Positions 43,444-53,213 of a stretch of 64,000 bases of DNA are shown piece by piece (the stretch's first letter is position 1; each line of letters begins with the position of its first letter). The DNA is from Alphaproteobacteria bacterium (GTDB taxonomy: Bacteria > Pseudomonadota > Alphaproteobacteria > UBA6615): NCBI GenBank assembly GCA_021774575.1, contig JAJFIX010000031.1:422939-486938 (forward strand). Reading direction: 5' to 3'. The notes under the pieces were generated by a model. The model did not search any database, was not told the DNA's origin, and saw only the letters and a program-made list of their open reading frames with translations. Position numbers and translations under genes: made by a program.

Positions 43444-44589
43444 TTAACGGACGCCGGTTACGTTCTCGTACCGGCGCTCAATCCGTGGCACCCGGCTATC
43501 GGACCCGTAGCAAACAATCACAGCATCATGGGCCATATTGCCGGTCCCGTCGGATTTGTAGGCCATTGCCAACCCATCAAAAGTCTCACGGCTGAGATAT
43601 TGGCGCACATCAGCGGCGCTCCGCGCGCCTTCGTTGAGTGCCGCCAAAACCATCCGCACCCCGTCATATTGACCAAGAGCAAACGCATCGGGCTCAATGG
43701 CGAACCGGCTGCGATAGCGTTGGGTCCAAGTGTCGATATCGGTGTCACCACCCGAAATTGGCGACGAGCCGGTTTCGGCGCAGGATCCGGCAAGCTCATC
43801 CTGGGTCAGCAAGTCGGCAGTGGTCGGTTGATGAAGAGCGGACCCGGCAACAATTGGAATGTCTAAACCGAGTGAAGCCGCCTGGCGCAAAAGCTGGGCC
43901 GTCGGCCCCGAATGCAAATGCAACAGCAGCATATCGGCCCCCGCCCGTTGTGCCTTGATCAGCACCGGAAGCATATCATTGACCGACACATCAACCGCTT
44001 CATCCAAAACCGGCGCGACACCAGCATCGATAAATCGGGTGGAAAGATGCGCTTGGCCCGACTGGCCATAGGCCGTGGTTTGAGTTATCAGCGCCGGGCG
44101 CTCGGCCCCGAGAACTTCCAACGCATATCGGGCATGAGCCTCTTTAACCACGACGTCACCGGGAAAAAACCGGAAGACGTAGGGATTGTCCTGCTCGGTA
44201 ATTGAGGCAGTGCCGGAAATCGTAATCAGCGGCACCCCGTCTTCGCGCGCCAGCGGCAGCAATGCCAGCATTTGGGTGCCAAAAATCGGTGCGACGACCG
44301 CCACAACATTGGGTGCCTCAGCTGCGCGCAGGAATGCATTGACGGCAATTTCCGGCGAGGTCGCAGTATCGAAAACTTCGAACTGAACGTCGAGATCAGC
44401 CGGCAAATTATCGGCGGCCTCTTCTAGTGCCAGCAGCGCACCGTTGCGCTGAGAGGTCCCTTCAAGGGATAAAAATCCGGTGACGGGCACCAGTACCGGA
44501 ATGGAAACGGTTTCGGCCTGCGCCGATCCACTGCCCAGAAAAAACCCGGTGATCGCGACGGCGAGAATGCGGAAATTCAGCGTAAACAT
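43444..44589 (-). CDS. HAAT-type ABC substrate-binding protein (LivK-like); start after GGAG RBS
   Basis: Signal peptide MFTLNFRILAVAITGFFLGSGSAQAE; VLVPVTGFLSLEGTSQRNGALLALEEA; periplasmic binding protein type I fold. Confidence 0.93.
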   Translation of the reverse strand: MFTLNFRILAVAITGFFLGSGSAQAETVSIPVLVPVTGFLSLEGTSQRNGALLALEEAADNLPADLDVQFEVFDTATSPEIAVNAFLRAAEAPNVVAVVAPIFGTQMLALLPLAREDGVPLITISGTASITEQDNPYVFRFFPGDVVVKEAHARYALEVLGAERPALITQTTAYGQSGQAHLSTRFIDAGVAPVLDEAVDVSVNDMLPVLIKAQRAGADMLLLHLHSGPTAQLLRQAASLGLDIPIVAGSALHQPTTADLLTQDELAGSCAETGSSPISGGDTDIDTWTQRYRSRFAIEPDAFALGQYDGVRMVLAALNEGARSAADVRQYLSRETFDGLAMAYKSDGTGNMAHDAVIVCYGSDSRVPRIERRYENVTGVR

Positions 44590-44663
44590 ATTATTCTCCG
44601 GCGGGGTTAACCCTGGCCGAAAGAAGATACGGGAACACCCAAATGGCGGCGAGGTGCGCATCC

Positions 44664-44755
44664 GTGACATCTCCCTACGCCAGTATCACCCGGGTCAGGT
44701 TCCATGGGTTTTTCTCAGCCACCCGGTTTTTTTCGGAGCGGCACCCCAGTATCAC
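44664..44755 (-). promoter_or_regulatory. TPP (THI-element) riboswitch
   Basis: Minus strand GTGATACTGGGGTGCCGCTCCGAAAAAAACCGGGTGGCTGAGAAAAACCCATGGAACCTGACCCGGGTGATACTGGCGTAGGGAGATGTCAC: contains GGGGTGCC, GGCTGAGA, ACCC, GAACCTGA, GATACTGGCGTAGGGA in canonical order; P1 GTGATA/TGTCAC. Confidence 0.93.
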
Positions 44756-44919
44756 ATCGCAAAGAAGGCAGACGGCCTCCCTTTGAAAGAGCAGTGAGGG
44801 TATGCCATTGGCCCGGTCGAGGTCAAATTTCTTTAGAAAACGACTAAGTTGAAGATTTCGCTCGCCAAAAGTCATATTGTTGCTTGGCTTCACAGGGTTT
44901 GTTTATTGGAGAGACACAC

Positions 44920-45894
44920 ATGTCCAAGTTACTCGTTTCCGGCGTCGCCCTTTCACTGGCCGCCGCTCTGCTTATCGGCTGCGCCGATGACGTCGAAACT
45001 GCCTTACCTTGTGAAACGGCGCGCCTCATTGTGCCTTGGTCTCCCGGGGGCGGGACGGCGGTTATTTTCGGAATTTTTGAGCAGCAAATCCGCGACAGCG
45101 GCGCCGAAATTCCGATCCAGGTTGTCACCATGCCGGGGCAAGGCGGCGCCCTCGGCGCCCAGGCGGCCCACGATGCCGCACCGGATGGCTGCACCCTATT
45201 TGCCATTCATCAGCATTTGGTGGTGAATTATATTAATGGCGTGACGGAATTTAGCTGGGATGGATTTGAACCCGTCGCCATGTTAACCGATACGCCGGAA
45301 ATCGTCGGCGCTGGCGGCCACAAGGGTTATGAGAGTTTTGACGATATGCTGGCCGACGCACGGGCCAATCCGGGCGGCTTGCCGACCGGTGTTTCCCTTG
45401 GGGCAACGAGCCATTTTTTCTGGATCATGCTCGGGTCCCTGACCGGGACCGATTATCAATATGTGCCCTATCAAGGCGGCACGGCAGGTCGGATTACCGG
45501 ACTGCTCAATGGCGAAATTGATCTCGGGCTGATCAACATGGCGGCGGCGCGGACCCAGCGTGACGACGGCAAATTACTGGCCTTGGCCATCGCCGCCGAC
45601 GAGCGCAGTGATCTGGTGCCCGACGTGCCGACACTCAAAGAACTCGGCGTCGACATGACCTATTCCCTGACCCGTGGGATCATGGCTCCGCTTGGCACCC
45701 CGCCCGAAGCCATCGACTATTGGGCGGAGGTGTTTAAAGCCGCGGCCGAGAACGAAACATTCATTGAAGAACAAAAAGCCCGGGGCACGGCGGTCATGTT
45801 TCTTGGTCCCGACGACTATCGAGCCTGGTGGGCAGAGACTGCGCAAGGGTTCCTTGACGCGGCTGAGGCGCTCAAAATCGGGCGTTTTGAATAA
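44920..45894 (+). CDS. Tripartite tricarboxylate transporter substrate-binding protein (TctC family), lipoprotein
   Basis: ALLIGCADD lipobox; RLIVPWSPGGGTAVIFGIFEQQI; VPYQGGTAGRITGLLNGEIDLGL. Confidence 0.92.
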   Translation: MSKLLVSGVALSLAAALLIGCADDVETALPCETARLIVPWSPGGGTAVIFGIFEQQIRDSGAEIPIQVVTMPGQGGALGAQAAHDAAPDGCTLFAIHQHLVVNYINGVTEFSWDGFEPVAMLTDTPEIVGAGGHKGYESFDDMLADARANPGGLPTGVSLGATSHFFWIMLGSLTGTDYQYVPYQGGTAGRITGLLNGEIDLGLINMAAARTQRDDGKLLALAIAADERSDLVPDVPTLKELGVDMTYSLTRGIMAPLGTPPEAIDYWAEVFKAAAENETFIEEQKARGTAVMFLGPDDYRAWWAETAQGFLDAAEALKIGRFE

Positions 45895-45898
45895 AACC

Positions 45899-46381
45899 AT
45901 GCGCTTGAACCGCGACGCGTTTGCCGCCATAGCGCTACTGTTTATGTGCGGCGTGTTTTTCTACGCTACGCTTGACCTACGCCCTCCGATCTCCGGGCAA
46001 TTATCCAGTGCATTGTGGCCACGAATAATCCTGGCGCCACTCGCATTTCTATCCTTTGGGCTGCTCATCCAATCCCAACGCAAGGCAAACGCCGACGCGC
46101 CGCATATTGGAAAATTGGGACAATGGCTGCGCGATAATATCAATCCGATTATCTGTTTTGTCTTGTTCTTTCTGTTCATTTTCACGATGCCCATTTTTGG
46201 CATGCTGATCGGCGGTCTCGGCTACGTCTTTTTGACCCTTTGCGTGCTTGGGGGTTGGGAACGACGCCGGTTATTCCTCCACGCAGCGATCACATCGGTT
46301 TTCGTTGTCGGCATGTGGGCCCTCTTCACCCAAGGGCTCGGAGTATTTCTGCCCGAAGGTCAAATTTTTCGGTTGCTGTAA
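45899..46381 (+). CDS. TctB family protein
   Basis: Four hydrophobic segments, position between tctC and tctA, ATG overlap with tctA. Confidence 0.88.
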   Translation: MRLNRDAFAAIALLFMCGVFFYATLDLRPPISGQLSSALWPRIILAPLAFLSFGLLIQSQRKANADAPHIGKLGQWLRDNINPIICFVLFFLFIFTMPIFGMLIGGLGYVFLTLCVLGGWERRRLFLHAAITSVFVVGMWALFTQGLGVFLPEGQIFRLL

Positions 46382-48054
46382 TGGGGCTTGTTGAAAATAT
46401 TTTAGTCGCCCTGCCGGCGCTCTTCACCGTCAAAATTATGGCTCTGATGATCGTCGGCACCGCAGCCGGACTATTGGCCGGCGCAATCCCCGGCTTCACA
46501 ATTGCCATGGCCGTCGTTCTAGTTCTGCCGTTTACCTTTACCATGAACCCGGTCGAAGGCCTGGCGACGATGATAGCGGTTTATGTCGGCGGCCTATCGG
46601 GGGGCCTCATGTCGGGCATATTGACCGGCATTCCCGGTACGCCGTCATCCATTGCCACCACCTTTGACGGCTACCCCTTGGCCCGTGCGGGTAAACCCGG
46701 CCTGGCCCTGGGCATCGGCGTCTGGTCATCGTTTTTTGGCGGTGTCATCGCCTCGGTCATCCTTATTCTGGTCGCTCCGCAATTGGCGCAAATCGGACTT
46801 GAGTTTCAGTCGGTGGACTATTTCGCGCTCATTCTATTTGCCCTGACCATTACCGCCAGCCTGACCGGCGACCAACTGCTAAAAGGTCTGATATCGGCGT
46901 TACTCGGCCTGCTGGCGGCCACCGTCGGCAGCGACGTTGTCTTTGGCTATCAAAGATTTACTTTTGGCCAAAATGCCCTGGCGTCGGGGTTTTCGTTTCT
47001 GCCGGTGCTTATAGGATTGTTTGCCTTTAGTCGCCTGCTCGGCGATGTGCGCGATCGCGACGCCTCACGACGGCGACTTGGAGGCGACGACACCCATATT
47101 GTCAAAATCGACTATTGGGCGTCGGCCCGCATCGTCCTCGCGCGTTGGGTCAATCTGGTTCGATCATCCCTGATCGGTGTCTTTATCGGCATTCTGCCCG
47201 CTGCCGGCAGCACAATCTCCAACATTGTTGCGTATGATCAAGCAAAAAAAGCGGCCAAAGAGCCCGAGACATTCGGCAGCGGCGCCATCGACGGGATCAT
47301 CGCCCCGGAAGCGGCCAACAACGCAACCGCCGGCGGCGCCCTGGTGGTGATGATGGCCCTGGGCATTCCTGGCGATATCATCACGGCCGTTATGCTCGGC
47401 GCCTTGCTCATTCATGACGTGATCCCGAGCCCGTCCTTTATCGCCGACGAGCCGGTGATCTCCTATTCGATCTTCATCGCCTTTTTTATCGCCAATTTCA
47501 TGATGCTGGGATTGCAGTCGATTACCCTGCGCGGCTTTGTGCTGATCACTAAAGTCAGCATGTATATGGTGACCGCCGTCGTCTTATTTTATACGGCGGT
47601 TGGAGTTTTTGCCCTGAACAATATCGCCTTTGACATGTGGACCTTGTTAATTTTCGGTGTCCTCGGTTTTATTATGCGGGCGCTGAAGTTTCCGATTGTG
47701 CCGATCGTTCTGGGCGCCGTGCTCGGCCAAATAGCCGAGCAGAGATTGAGCCAAATGGTGGCAAAAAATCTCGATATCTGGATCATATTCGACCGCCCCT
47801 GGGCGTTGTTTTTTATCCTTCTGGCCTGTTTTTCGATCCTCTTCCCGGCCTATCAAAAGCAGGCCCCCACGGCAAACTGGACCAAATTTTTTGGCCCGGC
47901 TTTGCTGATGACCCTATCTGTACCGGTCTACATGATGGAGGGTTGGATCCGCCCGGCAATGGCCGTGGCAATGATCAGCACCGGCGTGATATTGTTAGGT
48001 TTGCGGTTGCGCCGTTTGTTGGGCAATTTGTCGGGCGGTGCAAAACCTAGTTGA
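46381..48054 (+). CDS. TctA family transporter large permease
   Basis: GAIPGFTIAMAVVLVLPFTFTMNPVEGLATMIAVYVGGLSGGLMSGILTGIPGTPSSIATTFDGYPLARAGKPG. Confidence 0.96.
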   Translation: MGLVENILVALPALFTVKIMALMIVGTAAGLLAGAIPGFTIAMAVVLVLPFTFTMNPVEGLATMIAVYVGGLSGGLMSGILTGIPGTPSSIATTFDGYPLARAGKPGLALGIGVWSSFFGGVIASVILILVAPQLAQIGLEFQSVDYFALILFALTITASLTGDQLLKGLISALLGLLAATVGSDVVFGYQRFTFGQNALASGFSFLPVLIGLFAFSRLLGDVRDRDASRRRLGGDDTHIVKIDYWASARIVLARWVNLVRSSLIGVFIGILPAAGSTISNIVAYDQAKKAAKEPETFGSGAIDGIIAPEAANNATAGGALVVMMALGIPGDIITAVMLGALLIHDVIPSPSFIADEPVISYSIFIAFFIANFMMLGLQSITLRGFVLITKVSMYMVTAVVLFYTAVGVFALNNIAFDMWTLLIFGVLGFIMRALKFPIVPIVLGAVLGQIAEQRLSQMVAKNLDIWIIFDRPWALFFILLACFSILFPAYQKQAPTANWTKFFGPALLMTLSVPVYMMEGWIRPAMAVAMISTGVILLGLRLRRLLGNLSGGAKPS

Positions 48055-48073
48055 AGGCAAGAGGACATTTAAG

Positions 48074-49789
48074 ATGCCACAATCCAAACTCGCCGCAAGC
48101 ACTGAGCATTTAAGGACCGGCGGCCATATTCTCGCCGACCAATTACGCATACTCGGCGCCGACAAAATTTTTTGCGTACCTGGTGAAAGTTTTCTCGGTT
48201 TCCTTGACGGGCTCTATCAAAACCGCGCCGCGATCGAAACTATTTCCTGCCGTCATGAAACCGGTGCGGCCAACATGGCCGACGCCTATGCCAAGCTCAC
48301 CGGTCGACCCGGCATTTGCGCGGTGACCCGTGGCCCCGGCGCGACCAACGCGGCCAACGGCATCCACACGGCGTTCCAGGATAGCACACCGGTAATATTG
48401 CTGATCGGCCAAGTCGGCCGGGATATTGCCGACCGGGAGGCATTTCAGGAAATGGATTATCGACGGGTTTTTGGCGAGATGGCGAAATGGGTCGCCCAAA
48501 TTGATCGGGCCGACCGCATTCCTGAATATCTCTCGCGGGCTTGGACCACCGCACTTTCAGGCAGGCCGGGCCCGGTCGTGCTTGCCCTGCCCGAAGATAT
48601 GCTGGCCGATGAAGTTGCAACCCAAGACTTAACGCCTCCTTCCCCCGCCAGCAGCGCGCCGACACCCGAAGCAATGACGACCCTCGGCACCATGATCGAT
48701 AGGGCAGAAAACCCATTGCTGATCGTCGGCGGACCGGGATGGAGCGCCGACTGCGCCCGCGCCGCCGAGGCGTTTGCCGAACAGGCGGGCTCGCCCGTCG
48801 CCACATCTTTTCGCTGTCAGGATTATGTCAATAACGACCACCCCAATTATGTCGGCGCCCTCGGTATCGCGCCGCTGCCAAGTCTGCGTGCCTATGTCCA
48901 CGACCGGGTGGACTTGCTGATTGTCGTCGGCGCGCGACTGGGTGAAATGACCACCCAAGGCTATAGCCTGGTCGATAGTCCAAACCCGCAAATGCGCTTG
49001 GTCCATATCCACCCCGACGCCAACCAGCTTGGCCAAGTCTATCGGCCGGACCTGGCTATCGCCGCAACCGCCACCGCTTTTTTCGCCGCCGCCGGGCAAG
49101 GGATAACCGATGGAGGCGCCCAACGGCGCGCAGCTCTGATCGGCAAAATGCGCCAGGACTATATCGATTTCCAATTGCCCCTAGCGGCACCCGGCGCAGT
49201 TAACATGACGGAAATTGTCCTCGAACTTTCCCGCCAATTGCCCGAAGACGCGATTATTTCCAACGGCGCGGGCAACTACACAGTCTGGCTGCATCGCTTC
49301 CACCGTCACCGCCAATACCGAACGCAATTGGCGCCGACCAGCGGCTCAATGGGCTATGGCACCCCAGCAGCGATCGCCGCTAAATTGGTTTATCCAGACC
49401 GGGTTGCGGTCAGTTTTGCCGGAGACGGCTGCTTCCTCATGACCGCCCAGGAAATGGCTACGGCCAAGCAATACGGGGCGGCGGTCATTTTCATCGTCAT
49501 CAATAACGGCATGTATGGAACCATCCGCATGCACCAAGAACGCAACCATCCCGGCCGGGTGATCGGCACGCAATTAGAAAACCCGGATTTCATTCAACTA
49601 GCTCATGCCTATGGCGCCGAAGGCGAACGGGTCGAGCGGACCCAAGATTTTCCCGCCGCCCTGGAGCGCGCCCGGACCGCATCGGGATCGTATCTGATCG
49701 AAATCGTCATCGATCCGGAGGCCCTGACCCCGGTTCAATCCCTGAGCGCGGCGCGCGCCCAAGGCCAAGCCGCCGCGAAAACCAAATAA
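48074..49789 (+). CDS. Thiamine pyrophosphate-dependent enzyme (acetolactate synthase large-subunit-like)
   Basis: [48 protein letters not shown], ThDP motif [31 protein letters not shown]. Confidence 0.94.
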   Translation: MPQSKLAASTEHLRTGGHILADQLRILGADKIFCVPGESFLGFLDGLYQNRAAIETISCRHETGAANMADAYAKLTGRPGICAVTRGPGATNAANGIHTAFQDSTPVILLIGQVGRDIADREAFQEMDYRRVFGEMAKWVAQIDRADRIPEYLSRAWTTALSGRPGPVVLALPEDMLADEVATQDLTPPSPASSAPTPEAMTTLGTMIDRAENPLLIVGGPGWSADCARAAEAFAEQAGSPVATSFRCQDYVNNDHPNYVGALGIAPLPSLRAYVHDRVDLLIVVGARLGEMTTQGYSLVDSPNPQMRLVHIHPDANQLGQVYRPDLAIAATATAFFAAAGQGITDGGAQRRAALIGKMRQDYIDFQLPLAAPGAVNMTEIVLELSRQLPEDAIISNGAGNYTVWLHRFHRHRQYRTQLAPTSGSMGYGTPAAIAAKLVYPDRVAVSFAGDGCFLMTAQEMATAKQYGAAVIFIVINNGMYGTIRMHQERNHPGRVIGTQLENPDFIQLAHAYGAEGERVERTQDFPAALERARTASGSYLIEIVIDPEALTPVQSLSAARAQGQAAAKTK

Positions 49790-49839
49790 TCCCATTCTTC
49801 GACGAGCCGGGATATAAATGTAGGGGAGAAAATTCACAG

Positions 49840-50679
49840 ATGAGCCAGTCTCCAGACGACAGCACCGATACCGGCGCCCATACTGATTTCAGTTCGGAAA
49901 TGGGCTATGGCGACTATCTTGGGCTCGACCAAATTTTGAGCGCCCAACACCCCCGCAGCGACCATCACGACGAGATGCTGTTTATTGTCATCCATCAGGC
50001 GACCGAATTATGGATGAAGCTCACCCTGCACGAGATGGGCGCGGCGATGGCCTGCATCGCGGCCGATAATTTAGCACCGGCGTCGAAAATGCTTGCCAGG
50101 GTTACCCGCATTCAGTCTCAACTCATTCAAAGCTGGGACGTGCTCTCGACATTAACCCCGGCCGATTATTTGGCCTTTCGCGATGTTCTGGGTCACGCGT
50201 CGGGGTTTCAATCCCATCAGTATCGGCTACTGGAATTTTTGCTCGGCAATAAAAACGCCGCGATGTTGAAACCCCACGCCCACGATGAAAAAACCCATGG
50301 TCTGTTGACCCATGCGCTGCAAAATCCATGCCTTTATGACCTGGTGATCATCTTGTTGGGCAAACGCGGGTTCGAAATTGACCCGGAATGTTTGGCCCGC
50401 GACTGGTCCGAGACCTATGCGGCGAACCCATCGGTTCTGGCTGCATGGACAACAGTTTATGCAGATACGCAGACCTATTGGGACCTCTACCAATTGGCTG
50501 AAGATTTGATCGACTTGGAAGACTGGTTCCAGCAATGGCGCTTCCGTCACCTAACAACCGTCGAACGTATAATCGGCAATAAGCGCGGCACCGGCGGGAC
50601 ATTGGGTGTCGATTACCTCAAACGCGCCCTCGACGGGCGGTTTTTCCCGGAACTCTGGCAAGTAAGGACGGGCCTATGA
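49840..50679 (+). CDS. kynA: Tryptophan 2,3-dioxygenase
   Basis: [72 protein letters not shown]. Confidence 0.96.
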   Translation: MSQSPDDSTDTGAHTDFSSEMGYGDYLGLDQILSAQHPRSDHHDEMLFIVIHQATELWMKLTLHEMGAAMACIAADNLAPASKMLARVTRIQSQLIQSWDVLSTLTPADYLAFRDVLGHASGFQSHQYRLLEFLLGNKNAAMLKPHAHDEKTHGLLTHALQNPCLYDLVIILLGKRGFEIDPECLARDWSETYAANPSVLAAWTTVYADTQTYWDLYQLAEDLIDLEDWFQQWRFRHLTTVERIIGNKRGTGGTLGVDYLKRALDGRFFPELWQVRTGL

Positions 50680-51095
50680 GCCAAGACAAAGGCGATTTCA
50701 TCACTCATACGGGCGGATGCCATTGCGGCAAAGTGCTGTTTGAAGTCGATGCCCCGGCCAATATCGAGGTCATAGACTGTAATTGTTCGATATGTGCAAA
50801 GCTCGCTTTCCTCCACCTCATCGTGCCTAAATCTCAGTTTAGGTTGCTGCAAGGAAGCGACGTATTGACCACTTACCGTTTTAATACCGGCGTCGGAGAG
50901 CATCCGTTCTGCTCCGTCTGCGGCATCAAATCCTTTTACATTCCGCGCTCACATCCCACCGGTTGCAGCGTCAATGTTCGCTGCCTTGTCGAAGGGACTG
51001 TTAAGTCCATGTCGATCAGCCAATTTAACGGGGCCCGGTGGGAAGAAAATATCGGCTCATTGGCGCCGCTGCCCCCTGAAGAAACCGGCGGCTAG
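50676..51095 (+). CDS. GFA (glutathione-dependent formaldehyde-activating enzyme-like) family protein
   Basis: [44 protein letters not shown] overlap with kynA. Confidence 0.92.
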   Translation: MSQDKGDFITHTGGCHCGKVLFEVDAPANIEVIDCNCSICAKLAFLHLIVPKSQFRLLQGSDVLTTYRFNTGVGEHPFCSVCGIKSFYIPRSHPTGCSVNVRCLVEGTVKSMSISQFNGARWEENIGSLAPLPPEETGG

Positions 51096-51235
51096 AACGA
51101 CCCGACTGGGTGAGCCCCAAATAGCCCGGCTCGAATTTGGGTAGTGCGTCAGTTTGAAATCTATCCCGATTGACAGCCCTATCGAATCTCGGGCTGAATA
51201 CCTATATGCTTAGCGGAAGGCATAGGAGGGTCTAA

Positions 51236-51421
51236 GTGACAATAAAATATGTAGTAGATGGATGCCACGACGATCAGGGGGCATTGCGTGACACTCTACA
51301 TCGCATTTCCGAGGAAGGCAGTCGCGTTGTCAGCGTTACGTGGCAGCCGAGTCGCACTAGCGGGAATAGTACCATTTCTGCCGGTTATACAATTGTTTCT
51401 GAAGTTGACGCTGATGCCTAA
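51236..51421 (+). CDS. Small hypothetical protein (61 aa, GTG start), possibly DUF4177-like; passenger
   Basis: LRDTLHRISEEGSRVVSVTWQPSR...YTIVSE; stop overlaps next ATG (ATGCCTAA). Confidence 0.5.
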   Translation: MTIKYVVDGCHDDQGALRDTLHRISEEGSRVVSVTWQPSRTSGNSTISAGYTIVSEVDADA

Positions 51422-51647
51422 GGGTCCAAAAGGCCAGAAGCGCCCCGCTGACGTGATCGGCAACGCTGTTAAGGTGATGCAGATTGCTACGGGCGAGGCC
51501 GAGGAAGAATTTGACGACGAGGGCAAGAACAAGGCCGCTGTTGCGCTTGGCAGGTTGGGAGGACGCGCACGGGCTGAGAAACTAACCAAGAAACGACGGG
51601 AGGAAATAGCAAAGCAAGCCGCTACTAAGAGGTGGCAGAACGGTTAA
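51414..51647 (+). CDS. Small basic, Ala/Lys-rich protein (77 aa), putative nucleic-acid-binding; passenger
   Basis: MPKGPKGQKRPADVIGNAVKVMQIATGEAEEEFDDEGKNKAAVALGRLGGRARAEKLTKKRREEIAKQAATKRWQNG. Confidence 0.7.
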   Translation: MPKGPKGQKRPADVIGNAVKVMQIATGEAEEEFDDEGKNKAAVALGRLGGRARAEKLTKKRREEIAKQAATKRWQNG

Positions 51648-52081
51648 CTCTCGTTTGCGGAGCTTTGCTCAAGAAAGTTAATAGCCCCACAAACGATACT
51701 CTCTCCGTTCACATTGGCAGTCGCGACGTAGCGCCCAGTAGTTTTAATGATAAAGGGAGCCAGGGTCATGCGTGAAATTATTCCGACAATCAGATTGTTC
51801 GTGGTCCCTGCCTCTGCGTAACCTTTTTCAATGACCTCTTCTTCTACTTTACTCTCGCTGAGTATCTCATCCGTTGGTGTTTTTAGACTTATCGAAAGAG
51901 ACTTTAGCTCAAACGTTGGATCAAAATGGCAACGTACATACATGCATATTTTGCCCATCATGCCAGGAATCGTGGATACTCGTAAATTATCTGGAAGTAT
52001 TCCAATCATAATTTCCTTGCCATTATTCTCGGTCCGAATGTCTTCGCAAAAGAAAGCAACAATTGAGTATTTGGCTGTCAC
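51644..52081 (-). CDS. Hypothetical protein (145 aa), DUF6941-like; third gene of passenger operon
   Basis: IVAFFCEDIRTENNGKEIMIGILPDNLRV pattern; ATGA overlap with upstream HTH gene. Confidence 0.6.
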   Translation of the reverse strand: MTAKYSIVAFFCEDIRTENNGKEIMIGILPDNLRVSTIPGMMGKICMYVRCHFDPTFELKSLSISLKTPTDEILSESKVEEEVIEKGYAEAGTTNNLIVGIISRMTLAPFIIKTTGRYVATANVNGESIVCGAINFLEQSSANES

Positions 52082-52569
52082 GGCGTTAACTCTTTGGTTG
52101 TGTATAGTAGCGCCGTGCCAGTGGTAAGATTTGCTTTATCATTTTGCGGCGCAGAAAAGTCCGAAAAGCTGTCAGTCTCTGCGGAAGCCGTGGTTGTAGT
52201 CGAACCACTTTGTGGGTCCATGTGGACCCAATCTGCAATCTCGTAATTTCGAGGCCGTCCCAAAATAGAATGAGAATTTGCGACCAGCTCCTCACCAGAA
52301 ATGCCAGCCAGAAGGTCGCTAATAGTTCCTATGGTCCAGTTGCCTGGTGCCCCTAGGAGCTTACTCAGACGGCCAGGATCACACTTAATGCGGTCCGCAA
52401 GACGCGCTTGAGTTAAACCCTTTTCTTGCTGCTCCAAGAATTTTGAAACAACAAAGTCATAGAGATTGTTACGGAGGCGTTGCCTTAAATACTCCAATGA
52501 CCCCTCGGAAATATTAGCGTTAGGGTCCGGAATCTCCGACTGGAAAAGCGTTTTCCGTGATATAGTCAT
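52078..52569 (-). CDS. XRE-family HTH protein (antitoxin candidate); passenger
   Basis: FLEQQEKGLTQARLADRIKCDPGRLSKLLGAPGNWTIGTISDLLAGISGEEL. Confidence 0.78.
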   Translation of the reverse strand: MTISRKTLFQSEIPDPNANISEGSLEYLRQRLRNNLYDFVVSKFLEQQEKGLTQARLADRIKCDPGRLSKLLGAPGNWTIGTISDLLAGISGEELVANSHSILGRPRNYEIADWVHMDPQSGSTTTTASAETDSFSDFSAPQNDKANLTTGTALLYTTKELTP

Positions 52570-53089
52570 AAATGGTGTTTCCATGTATTGCGGATGTGTC
52601 GGGAAAGAGTTCACTCCAACGTTGTTGGCATTTCAAGATTTCCAAATGGTACTCTAATGAGTTTCCGGCCCTCATGGGATTTTGGCTCAACCACTTTACT
52701 GACCTCGGTCGCCAAGTTAGTCCCACAAATACATTTGGCTCAGCAAATCTGCCAAATACCCTTAACCCAGGGTTGGGATCTCTACTTCTAATGTCCCAAA
52801 CTTCATCTTCTGGTCGATCTAGCCGACCCATATAAGCGGTGCCATGATGATAGGGGATGAGAGACATGGCCAATTTTTGTCCTTGCACGAAGAACTCCAA
52901 ATCTGCTCTCAAGCGATTGGCGCGACGCTCAATTGATCGGTCCGGCCACGGGCCCTCAATCAAACTCCAAATATCGTCGGAAACCGCCATTAATCGCTCG
53001 ACCGGGTCATCATTCAGAGGCTCTATCCATTGAAGCCGTCCCTCCTGAACGTGTGTTTGTATTGTCTGTACTATTGACATATAAGTCAA
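52520..53089 (-). CDS. Hypothetical protein (189 aa), RelE/HigB-like toxin candidate; passenger
   Basis: DEVWDIRSRDPNPGLRVFGRFAEPNVFVGLTWRPR resembles RelE-fold core; overlaps HTH gene by ~50 nt in HigBA-like toxin-first order. Confidence 0.55.
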   Translation of the reverse strand: MTYMSIVQTIQTHVQEGRLQWIEPLNDDPVERLMAVSDDIWSLIEGPWPDRSIERRANRLRADLEFFVQGQKLAMSLIPYHHGTAYMGRLDRPEDEVWDIRSRDPNPGLRVFGRFAEPNVFVGLTWRPRSVKWLSQNPMRAGNSLEYHLEILKCQQRWSELFPDTSAIHGNTIYDYITENAFPVGDSGP

Positions 53090-53213
53090 CTACCCAAAGA
53101 TTAAAGAGCCCGCATGATTGTGGATAGATTACATGAAATAGGAGGATACCAACGAGCATAATTATCTGAGCAATATACTTGACGATAGGCATAAAAGTTC
53201 ATATATTATAGGC

